From Littorina saxatilis (Eukaryota; Mollusca; Gastropoda; Littorinimorpha; Littorinidae): a DNA stretch of 64,000 nucleotides. Location: contig NC_090245.1 of NCBI RefSeq assembly GCF_037325665.1, positions 45,949,921 to 46,013,920 of the forward strand. The letters run 5' to 3'. Under the pieces are notes generated by a model. It ran no database searches, was not told the DNA's origin, and worked only from the letters and a program-made list of their open reading frames with translations. Shown one piece after another: positions 23,801 to 35,800 of this stretch (position 1 is the stretch's first letter; every line of letters starts with the position of its first letter). Made by a program: the position numbers and the translations under genes.

Positions 23801-26800
23801 TCATTAATCTTTACAAGGATTTTATTTTTCTTTGATGTACAAATCAGGTTAGAGCCAAGGTTGCACAGCTATTTCAGCTGTGGACACCATTTCAGACTTA
23901 AGGCCATATATATGGCATGACCAAAGTAAGGAGAAGTTGTAGAACTATATTTTGTGTCAGTCTTGGCAAGGCGCAATTGTAACACTACGCTGGAACGCTG
24001 AAGAAGAAGAAAATACGCACGAAATACACGTTAAGTGATAACATTGTGCAGGTGCTACCCACGTGCTGCAGCTGTAAATTTCGTTCAAGTTTTCCATGAA
24101 ATACTTGTCACTGCGGCTGCGCAAGTTATTTTGCCTAGGTCAAGGCCGAGCTTTAGGCCTACGGAAAAATATCGCTGGATATTTTCTCACTAGAATAACA
24201 GAGAGAAAGAAGGGAAGTCATGGTATATGAGTATGTTACAGCATGAAAACTTGAGGGAGATGGTTAACTTGGGACACTTCTTGAATGTTATTTTGTACCA
24301 CATTATTCAATGACAATGGGGCTATTTTGTAACATGCTTAATTGTGCAGATTGTTATTTGATTTGCATCTTGTGGAATTTCTTTTACCCTGGGTGTTTGT
24401 TTGCTGACTGTTCTGAGTGTTCATCAGATTCAGAGCCATACGGTTTAGATGTTTGTGAATTTTTCAGTGGATCAATGGTAGTAGTTGGTACTGGCAGCAT
24501 TGCCCTTTTTAGAACCATATAGATCTTTAGAAGAAGTAGAGCCTCACATGTTTATGAAGGTATAGTTAGAAAGGAGGGTCTTGAGGTGAAAGAAGAATGC
24601 TATGAATAAATTTAATTTCTGAATGTTGTTCATCACTCCATGCACAGGTTCCTGGAATTGGAAATGAAAGTCATGAACCACAAGATGGAGACGTTGAAAT
24701 GACTGACAGTGACAGTGGTTTAGACAAACTGCTGCGCAAAGCGGTCACTGTCAGTCAAGTGAATTTGCCAATGGCCGTCATTGACGAAGAGATAGACGAT
24801 ATTGTCTGCTCCTATTCCAATGAGAATGAACACCCAGATAATGTCCTTGATCAAGATTTTCTGGTAATCTGCCAAACAGTGCTTCAGATGTTGAATGCAA
24901 TATTTTGTTTTCATTCAAGTTTGTTATGTTAATTGCTTGTTTTTTTGTTATACTGATTACTGATCATTTATGTTTTTGCAGTTTCTTTGTTTGCTTGCTG
25001 CACGCCGCTCACCAATTTGTTTTTTAAAACTCATATTGTTTTAAGTATTTCCAGTTCCACACATCTGTTGGATCAATTAATCATTAATGTACAATGTATT
25101 GGGTTAATGGGGTTTTTCAAATGATTGCTGGTGCTTGAAGTTGAACTTTAAAATCAGATGTTTGCTTTTCTGGTAATTTCTAATTTCTACACCCCCCACA
25201 CCTTGCCTTGATTAACTGATTAAGCAAGCCAATGTTATGTGTCATGTAAAATTCAAGGTGTAGCACTAGCAGTACATTTAATATTACCCCCTGATGTCAA
25301 AATCATGATGAATCTAAAATTACTAACAAGAACTTGAAGAAGAAATAATAGAGTATAAAGTTATACTGTTTCAAAACAACAAAATCAACATTCATACTAC
25401 TACTAGTGCATTAATTGGTTGAAGTTACTGTTCATGTCCATAATCATTTCACACTAAGCAGATGCGACATTATCGTAGCCATTGTAGTTTTATAGATTTG
25501 TTCTTTCTGTTCCTATTTTCCTAATCTGAATCAACAAATTAAGTGGCTGATCTGTATGAACACTTCCACATAAGTAATGGCATAGTGCATTGCAAGGAAT
25601 GAATACTGAGTGCAATGAACTAACTTGTGTTTACAATTACAGAGACTGATTGAACGGACTCGCCAGAGGAGGGAGCAGCTGAACCAGAAAATGGGGAAGA
25701 CTCCGGAAGCTGCGCCACGAAAGCGTCGCACCCCTCTGTCTGAAGACTTGACTAGTAATGTTGGCGATAACTCCAGTCAGCAGAATACAGATGGTAAGTT
25801 CTAAACAATCATACATTTTAACCGCAAGCTGCATTAAATATCATATTCTTACTCCGAATCACATTAGCATTGAGTCACCTGAGATGCTTATCACTGAAAA
25901 ACGCTTACCCGGCTAAAGAATTTAAAGGGAAGCAACCCCATCACCAAAACGAAAGTGAAAGTAGCTTTGGTAATGGGCCAGTACACCGGGAGTTACCTCC
26001 CATACGGGTGTATGCCACGTCACTTCCTCTAGGAACACGTGCCTCTTATCATACGTCTTTTTCACCTCGGAGAGGACGGTTCACTTTTTGACGCTCTGTG
26101 GCTGACCTTGTGTGTTTGAGTGACACCCGCCGGCCACGTTACCCAGCTTGTCTGCTCGCCTTGCCTACAGTTTGGTGAGCTCGTTCCCGTTTGTTGTTGG
26201 TTGTTTGCGCTGTTTCGTTACTGTACGTTGTCCGTTTTTTACGGACTTGTGTGTCAGTGACTTGCGTGTTTCGCCATTTTGTTGTGTGAGTTAGTTAGCT
26301 AACTCGTGTGACTTTGCTAGTAGCTCTGCGTGCCCTCTTTCTGTTTGGGCAAGTGTAGCTTTAGTATTTTGTTGACGCGTAAGCGTGTGTGTTTACTGTG
26401 TTTTCAGTCGTTTTGACTTACGTTTCAGTAAATCTTTTTGCTTTGCCACGTGTTGTTGACGTTTGTGTCAGTGTCTTGCGTGTCGCCATTTTGTTGTGTG
26501 AGTTAGTTTTCTAGCTCGTGTGACTTTGTTTGTAGCTCTCCGTGCCTCTGCTTGTGGGGCAAGTTTAGCTATAGTATTTTGTTAACGCATTAGTGCGGGT
26601 GTTTACTGAATTTTCCAGTCGTTTAGACTTATGTTTCAGTAAATTTTTTCGCGTTGCCACGTGTTGTTGTCAACATGTCTGATTCAGACAAGCGCCGTGG
26701 CAAGTCGGACCCCAAGGGGAAAATTAAGGCTAAGTCTTCCTCTTCCAAAGCAACGTTACTTGTTACAGACCAAGAGCGTAACACTTTGTTGGCTGTACCA

Positions 26801-29800
26801 ATTTCGGCGCCTAGCGCTGTTACTACTTCTGCTTCTTTTGCGGCGCCTAGCGCTACTGTTACTTCTGCACCTGTCTCTACATCGGAGACTTCGTCTTCTT
26901 TGTTAGCACCTGGACAAGGTGCGTTGGTTTCCTCTCTGTTAAAGTCACTGGTTCCAGAAATCCGCAGCTTGGTGCAGGCAGAATTTCAGCGTTCCGTCGC
27001 CAGCAGTTCGGCGTTTCCGGCATCTGGCAGTGACGTCCGGGCTTTGGCTTCCGTGTCTTTGTCCTCCACTTCCGGCTTGGAGCAGCGTCCTCCCTCTTCA
27101 GCGTCGGTTGGTAAGCAGAGCTGGTCCGATAGCCCTCGTGAGGCGCCTGGACGTTCTCCTTCGGGGGACAGCTCTTTCGCATCGGGTCACGACCGATACC
27201 TTGCTGATCTTTCATTTCCGGCGATAACCTACGAGGCCCCGGACTTGTTCGAACAGCGGCGGCAGTCGGTTTCGACTGCCGCATTTCCGGCACTTGCCGG
27301 AAGTGATGATCCGTCCGCTCCGGCACGCTACGGCGGTCGCGGCAGGATGGAGTATTCACTGACTTCCGGTCCTTCCGGATCGCGAAGTCAACCAGTGCAG
27401 TCTTCACTTCCGCATTTTGCGGTTCCGTTGACTACACTTCCGGTTTCGGCCGGAAACGCTTCTTCCTCTTCTGGTGGTTCCTTCCGGATACCAGATAGTG
27501 GATTACAGCGTGCGCCTTCCGGCTTTCAAGCGCCTAGGCTTGAGCAGGCATCACTCCACTCAGTCGGGGGAGTGACGTCAGCTCATCCAGCTCCGGTTTT
27601 TGCGGATGGTCGTCCTGCTTACCCTTTACCTTCACAGGATTTTGGGCGGCAGGATGACGTTAGTGCTCAGGCTTTTCCGGTTTCCGGTTTGCCAGGGCAT
27701 GCTTCTGCTTCCGGAACTGGTGACTTCGGTCATGGTTCCACGTGTGACTATTCTGATGCTCCATCAGTGGTCAGCGAGGAGTCGCGGGGCGTGTTTCCGT
27801 CGAAGCTCAAGTCTGTTCTTGACGTCGCGGCGGAAGTAACGTCTCGTTATTTTCCTGAAGGGGTGGTGGCTGCGGACTCTTCCGCATCATTCGTTCCTTC
27901 TGCCATGGCGGACTTCCGGCCGGCACAGGAGGATGTTTCTTCCTTCCGGTTCGCCGAGTCTCCGTCAGTGGCTTACCAACTTTCGCATTCACTGGTTCGT
28001 CCAGCACATGCGGGGAGTGGTATTCGGCCAGTGCCTGTTCCGTTACTGCTTCCTTTTGGTCCAGTTCCGGAATCAGCTCAGCAGTGGGTGGCTTCAGCTG
28101 CCCAAGCCTCTTCCTTCGTGCCTACGGCCAATAGGAAGCTTGGCATGCCCAATCAGAGCCAGAATTGGCTGGCGTCTTTTGCACTCCCTAGGGCTACCCT
28201 TCCGGTTTCCCGGGAATTGCTGCCTCTTCTGACTAAACCGATCAAGCGTGATTCGGTTTTGCCGGTTTCCGAGGCTTCCCTCCTCTCTGCTGAGGAGGTT
28301 GGACGTCGGCAGATCGAACTGTCCTCCATTGCGGAGACTCTCGTTCGGGCTCTGTCTCGGGCATTGACCGATTCGCTAGTTCCTTTCACTCTCAGTGAAG
28401 AACAGAATGCGGACGATGTCTCTGCGCTTTTGGCCGCATTGGCCAAGGTCAATGAGGAACAATTGCGTCTTTCCTCCCTGCAGTACACCCAAGCGGTACT
28501 CTGCAGGAGGGATCTCTTCCTCTCGCAGTCCCAATTCACGGAACTGGCTACTAGGGAGACCTTGAGAGTCTCCCCGGTCTCAGAGGAGTCTCTCTTCTGT
28601 CCGCTGGCACTGGATGCCAGACAGAAGGAGATTCAGTCAAACAAGGACAGTCAGTTCCTTGACTACACTCTGAAGGGGGTGAAACAGTCTCAGCCTTCTA
28701 AACAGAAGCAGGCTCAGACATCGTCTAACCCCAAGCCAGCTCAGAAGCGGCAGGCTCCGCCGGCCGCTCGTGGTGGGAAGAAGAGGATGGCATCGGGGAG
28801 GGGGCGTGGCGGTTCTGGAAGTAAGCCACACCCCCAATGAAGCGCTCCCGATCTCACCTCCCTCCCGCCCTCCACCTTGGTGATGGCGGGAGGCCCCTCC
28901 CGGGCACTTTCTCGTTGGATGTCGGTAGTAGACAGCCAATGGATTGTGGGAGTGGTGAGATCGGGCTTCCGTCTACTCTGGCGGGAGGAAAAGGCGCCTC
29001 TTACCCGAGTGCCTCCGCGGTTCAAGCCCCCCTTCTCGCAGGAAGCACGTTCCGTCTTGCAGTCGGAAATTGCCTCCCTGGAGCAGAAGGGCGCGGTGGA
29101 GAGAGTTCGGGTCCACAGCTCCCTGGGATTTTACGGGCGTCTGTTCGCTGTTCCCAAAGCATCAGGAGGATGGCGTCCCGTGTTGGATTTATCTCTCCTC
29201 AATACTTTCTTGAGGGAGATAAAATTCAAGATGGAGACGCCAGCCTCTGTCCGAGACTCTCTCCGCCCAGGAGACTGGGTGACCTCGATCGATCTCACGG
29301 ACGCATACTTTCACATTCTTATGCATCCGGCCGACCGGAAATGGCTTCGTTTCCGGTGGGGAGATCAGATCTACCAGTTTCGCGCACTCCCTTTCGGGCT
29401 GTCTCTCGCACCATGGATTTTCACCATGGTGGTGAGACAGGTCTGTGCACTGGTGAGGTCCCAGGGTATCCGTCTGCGGGCTTATCTGGACGACTGGCTC
29501 ATCATGAACCAGTCCCAGAGCGGCTGTTCGCAGGATACCCTGACGGTTCTTCGAGAATCCAACTCGTTGGGGTTCTCGATCAACCGGGTAAAGTCGGAGC
29601 TGACCCCGTCACAGACATTCACTTATCTGGGGATGTCTTTCGACACGGTCGCTTGGACTGTCCAGCCTTCTCAGAGAAGGGTGGACAAGCTCCAAGCCCA
29701 GATTCGCTCCACTTTACCTCTCCTGATGGCTTCCATCCGCTCGCTCGCCTCCATCTTGGGGCAGATGGAGTCTATGGCTCTTCTGGTTTCACTGGGCCGG

Positions 29801-32800
29801 GTCCACAAACGTCCGCTTCAGTTCGCGCTGAAGCCGTTTGTGGACTCTCCTCTGGTGGACTGGGACGCCCTCATCCCTTTGCAGGGATGGTTCCAGTCTG
29901 CGACCCTTCCGTGGTTGGACACGGAGTGGGTCTGCAGAGGTGTTCCGATCGTCGTGCCCCTCCCCGACCTGGACCTCTTTACAGATGCGTCCAGGGAGGG
30001 TTGGGGGGCACATACAGATCTTCAGACTACTTCCGGTCTGTGGACGACGGAGCAGTCCTTGTGGCACATCAACTTGCTGGAGCTAGAGGCAGTTGCTCTA
30101 GCTCTGGCCAAGTTTCTGCCCTCCCTGTACGCCAAACATGTTCGTCTGTTTACAGACAACATGACAGTGGCGGCGTACATCAACAAGCAGGGAGGCTCGC
30201 GGTCCCCGTCTCTCTCGGAGAGGGCTTGCGAGATCCTGGTGTGGTGCTTTCAGCATCATATCACGATCTCGGCCAGGTACCTTCCAGGGAGGCTGAACAC
30301 TTTGACGGATGCGCTCAGTCGTTCCGGTACAGTGCTTCAGTCGGAGTGGACGATCACTCACGGGGCACTGCTTCGCCTTTGGGCCCAGGTCCAAAAGCCT
30401 CTGGTGGACCTTTTTGCCACAAGGTACTCAAAGAGGCTTCCGGTGTTCGTCTCGCCATTCCCGGACCCTCAGGCATGGCGAGTGAACGCTCTGGACTTTC
30501 CCTGGACGGGTCTGGAGGCGTACGCCTTTCCTCCCTTTCCGTTACTCAGCCGAGTAATCCGGAAAGCGGAGATGGAGGAGCCGGCCCTTCTTCTTCTGGT
30601 CGCTCCTCTGTGGCCGTCGCAGGTCTGGTTTCCAGATCTTCTTCGGCTCGCCCAAGGGCCCCCCATTCCTCTTGCACTCGTGCGAGGGGAACTAGTGCAG
30701 CCCCGAACAGGCATTCCACACGAGGAGCCCAGTCTTCTGAAGCTTCACGTGTGGAAGTTGTTCGGGACTCGCTGAAGCGCTCTGGGGCGTCGTCTTTGAC
30801 TCTGGACTTGGTGGCTCGCTCGCATAGAGCGTCCACCTCTTCAGTTTATGCTTCCCACTGGAAGGCATGGACTGCCTGGTGTTCAGCTAGAGGGGTGAGT
30901 TCGGTGGCTCCGCGCTCTATTCAGGTCGCTAACCACCTCTCTTTCATGTCTTCGCAGGGCGCCTCAGTCTCCTCGCTGAGGGTCCGGCGCTCCGCTATCT
31001 CGGCGACTCTTAAGCAGATTGGTCGTTCTGTTCGAGTCGGGGGTGTTATAGCTGCAGTCATAAAAGGGGCTGCTCTTAAGGAAGCTAAAGCTCGTTTGCC
31101 CGCTCCCAAGTGGGACTTGTTTTTAATCCTGGAATTCCTTCGTTCTGCGGATTTTGAGCCTTTAAGCGAGGCCAGTCTGTTCAATGTCACTCGCAAAGCG
31201 CTGTTTCTCCTTTTGTTGGCTACGGCCCGACGGGGTAGCGAGGTCCACGCCCTGTCGGGTCAGCCTGGAGATATCTCCTTTGAGCCGGACGGTTCCGCAT
31301 CTTTGCGTTTCCGGCCTGATTTCCTGGCCAAGAATCAGTCTCCGGGGCAGGCCTCTCCGCTGGTTAGAGTTAAGGCTCTGACCAGCGCGTTGGCCCCGGA
31401 TGACCCCGATTCGGTCAATTGCCCTGTGAGGGCACTTCGTCTGTACTTAGCCCGGACTCAGCCGATTCGGTCTAGTTCTCAGAAGTTGTTGTTTATCTCT
31501 CTCCTTACTAGGCGCGAGAAAGATTTGTCGAAGGTAACGTTGGCCCGGTGGGTGTCCTCGCTCATCAAGCAGGCTTATGAGTGGAGTCGCACAAAGAGGG
31601 GGGGGGGTTATGCCCTCCTTGCCACTTGACTCGGCCCGAGCCCATGAAACGAGGGCGTGGGCATCCTCTCTGGCAGTTCTGCGCTCCAGACGTCTAGAGG
31701 AGGTGCTGACAACTGCGTATTGGCGTTCCGAAGATGTTTTTATAAACTTTTATCTTCGGGACGTCACAGCTCTTCGACAGGATGGCTCCAGAGGCCTTCC
31801 AGCGCTCATAGCAGCAGGCCAGTTCCTGTCCAGAACTTGATGGTGAGTTTTGATTCATTTCTAGCCCACCGCCTTGTTGATGTTATCTGCTAATGTGATT
31901 CGGAGTAAGAATATGATATTTAATGGAAAATTTCCTAAATAAATTTTCATTTAATTAATATACTTACCCGAATCACATACTGTATTCCCTCCCACCTGCC
32001 CCGCTTATGGTTTTAAGATTTTTTAAAGCCGTATGATAAGAGGCACGTGTTCCTAGAGGAAGTGACGTGGCATACACCCGTATGGGAGGTAACTCCCGGT
32101 GTACTGGCCCATTACCAAAGCTACTTTCACTTTCGTTTTGGTGATGGGGTTGCTTCCCTTTAAATTCTTTAGCCGGGTAAGCGTTTTTCAGTGATAAGCA
32201 TCTCAGGTGACTCAATGCTAATGTGATTCGGGTAAGTATATTAATTAAATGAAAATTTATTTAGGAAATTTTCCATTTTTGATGCTGCAGATCAGTCAAA
32301 TCTGTAACAGCAAGAACTATTCCATCAATTTGGATTTCTCAAGTGAAGTATTTGTGATTTTGTTAAGAATGGAGCATACACTAATTCAGTAATTGAACTA
32401 AGAAACTCTTCACTGGTACAGAGGCTTTAAATCAAACTTAACTGAAAGGGTAAATCCTACATTGCAGCCTGAAAATCTGAGGCCGTTTTTTTATAAGTTA
32501 GATAGTTTTGGTTGTTTGAATCATTCAGTGGTTTGATGTTTCAGATTCCCCCAAGCGTCAGTGCGTGCGTGGCACAGAGCAGGAGATGAAGCAGGACACA
32601 CCAGCCATCCCCAGCGTCAAGTCTCGTCTGCACAACCTGGCCTCCCAGCACTCACAGTGGGCTGACACTGCTGACAGTTAGTTACCTTCCTATCCCATGA
32701 ATTCCTGTGTCAGATGGCATATGTCTAACTTTGTTCGGTTTTCTTCTGTAGTTGCAGTTTAAAACACAAATCACAGCCTGACTGCAATGCTTCCAGATAG

Positions 32801-35800
32801 GGTGTTATGGCTTCGGTAGCATACCATCTATAGATCAGGCCTGTGTATGGTAGTGGTACAGAGTATTGAATAATTTGTTTTAAAATGGCTCTCTTCGTAC
32901 TGTTTAGCTGTGTGCCCCTTTACCATTGGCCTGGTAAAGAGACCAAATTGGTAGTGGTGGAGGGCCACAAAAATCCATTTACTCAAACTTTTGTATTGTG
33001 AAAGCTGTTAAAACGGATTGTAATCATGCGATCGTGTAAACTAATTACATACAAATCTGTTTGTGTTTAGATGGTGAAGAAGATTCAAGCCCTGTACCCA
33101 CACCCAGGAAGAGTTTGTCGTCTCCTCCACTGGAGAGAGCCAGGCCGGCAGCACAGGAAAACACTCAGCCAGGCTCACAGCGCAAGAGTCGCTTTGCTCA
33201 GCTGGCCAGCGCCATCAACACCTGGGAGGATGACCTCAGCCACCCTACCATTGTGTAAGTCTGTAGTTACACTTGGAGATGTATGAAATTCTTGACTATC
33301 ACTATCAGGAGTTTCGCACACAATCTTATTTCAGCATCCTTTATTTGTTCTGTTGTAAATGTTTCATTCCATGTTCACTTAGCTTGTATCATTTAGGGTC
33401 AAGTTCGAAATACGATCATTTGTCTTTTTATTTGATTTTTTTGCATTGCTCATTTCCAGGAAAGAAGAAGAGAAGAAACCTCGTTGGCAGCCACCTAAAC
33501 CCGCTAACTCCGCAACTGCCCCAGAAGTCACTTCACCAAAGAAGACCCGTGCCCCCCTTCCCCCCTCTGCAAGCAGCACCATGAGTAGCAAAACGTCCAG
33601 TGAAAGGGCTGCCCCGCCAGTCTCATCAATAACCAAAGATTCCACCAGGTCCCCTGTGCGTACTGGCAGCACCGTTGGTTTCAACAGCTCCCCCAAGCCT
33701 TTCCAGCCTTACAAGGAGCGTGCAGGCAGGGTCTCCCCGGTCAAGTCCCCTGCAGCATCCAGGACCAACCTCACCAAGGAAGCCCAACCCAAGCAGGAGT
33801 CCAAAGTAGGCCAGCTGGCCAGTCAGGTGACCATGAGGAACCCCGCCACTCCCTCCACAGCGTCCAAACCTCCCTCCGAAAGACCTGTCTCCGCCCGACT
33901 GGCCAACTGGGAGCAGAAGATATCGGAAACCAGCAAGCCTGACTTCCCTGCCACACCCAAGTCAGGTCTGGCTGCGTCGTCCGCCGTGTCACAGACTCCC
34001 AAGCAGGCCTGCACTCCTGCCAGACCACTCCACACTCCTGCCAGACCACTCAACACCCCTGCCCAGCCTGTCAAGGCCATCAACCCCGCCCAGGAACAAG
34101 ATGATGTTGTACAGATGAGACCCAAGGTGCGCAAGTCTGTTGACGATGAACCCACAGCCCACCCCGTACTTGCTCGCATGTCAGCCTGGGAGCAGATGAC
34201 GACAGCGAACGTGGTCAGTGATATCAAGAAGGTGCGCCCTGGTGACTGCACTCCCATCAAGACCCCAGGCCCTGTCACCCCAGCCGCCAAGAGATCTCCC
34301 GTCAAAGGCCCTGTGTTTGCAACGCCAGGAAGGACCAACGCTGTCACCCCCAAGAAGAGCTTCAAGGACAGCATCAATGAAAGAGCAGCTCAGATCAACC
34401 CCAACTCGGCGGCCAAACCAGATAACAAAACCTCCCCCAGTAAGAGCCTGTCCCCTAGGAATGCCAGCTCGGCCATGAAACAGGCACAACAGAAGTTGGT
34501 ACAGCAGACGCAGAGTACTACCATGGCTGAGAGGCTGCGTCAAGAGCGCATGGCTGAACTCCAGACCATACAGAACCGCTGGAAGAACGGCATCCTCAAG
34601 GATGAGACGGATACCGAGTCTGAAGAGGTAAGTACTCAAGTACATCATGATGTGTTGTATTAAAGCAGGGAGTATATGCCTGATCTGATGTGGTGTTCAA
34701 ATAAGCACATTTTATGATTTCCTCTTCCTTGAAAAAAGATTGGTGCCATCCTCTCGATGAAGAACAGCCATTTTCTCTGTCCCCCAGATGTTGCAGTCCT
34801 TCCAATTAAATTTCTGCAATTAATCAAACCTTGATCAATGAACTGAAATTGGCAGACTAAATGTACTTGGTTGAAAAAGTTGACAGGATAGTTCTTGGAT
34901 ATTTAAGCCTTTGAGTTCGGATTTTTTCAGCAAAATTCTCACTTGACATGGTATTCATTTTATCACACAACCAAACACCTTTGCTTTTGCGTACAATGGG
35001 TTTTTACCTGAGATTATGTGCTTCATTTTACTTTCTGTCGATTATTTATATGATCTGTATTTCAGCCACCCAAGTCGGCTGTGAGTGAAAAGAAACAGAC
35101 TGGAAGGGAAAAGGCACGTGCTGGTAAGTATCAACGTTTTGTATAGAATATGTTGGAGCATTAGAGACGTATTCTCATTATCTTCATAATGCCATCTCTT
35201 AAATGTATTAATTTAATGTAAACATAATGATGGAATGTATGCTTAATCTTAAATCTGTTGCAAGAGTTTTGTTTATAGACGTCACATTGGCTTGAAGCTG
35301 ATGGACATTAGCATTTAGCTGCTTCAGTGAATTTTGATGGAGATATTCCACATAGGAATCCTGTTTTGTTAGGCTTTTTTGACATTTTCTGTCCATTAGA
35401 TGATGAAGAGGATATGGAAATTGAGATGACTGAAAATGAAATGGTTGGAAAACTACAAGTAGATAGTACTGAAGGCATTACAAGGAAGATACCCAGTGAT
35501 GAAAATCAGTCAAATGATACTCAAGATACTGATAATGGTCAAGCTGATTTGAAAGAAGATGAAAAGGCTGATTTGAAAGAAGATGAAAAGGCTGCTAGTG
35601 GTTCAATTCGAAACACAGCAGAATCAATGACATTGGAAAACACTGCGGCTTCTGACGAAAATGGTACAAAGCATGGTGTAAACGTTGAACCCGCTGAACA
35701 AAAATCCGACGTGGGTGATGACAACACACTTCAGCATCTCGATAGCAGATGTGGATTTGGGGACACTATTGACAAAGAGACGAATACAGCAGACAAAATA

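Larger units (their letters stand above)
25833..32277 (+). mobile_element. DIRS-type tyrosine-recombinase retroelement, nearly whole
   Basis: About 6.4 kb in intron 2, sense to anillin. The inverted terminal repeats (about 25,866-26,060 and 32,025-32,220) look identical by eye over roughly 195 bp. An internal complementary region at 31,891-31,980 matches the complement of the outermost left and right ends joined together, the hallmark of DIRS elements, which replicate through a circle. Order: leader, gag-like frame, reverse transcriptase plus RNase H, tyrosine recombinase in an overlapping frame, internal complementary region, right terminus. No target-site duplication is apparent, as expected for recombinase insertion; ATT is shared at both borders. 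It looks young and close to whole, with about one apparent interruption. Confidence 0.9.

Noticed and set aside
33379-34648. Minus-strand frames overlapping anillin exon 5
   Set aside because: Shadows of the GC-rich anillin coding frame, without splice or homology support.
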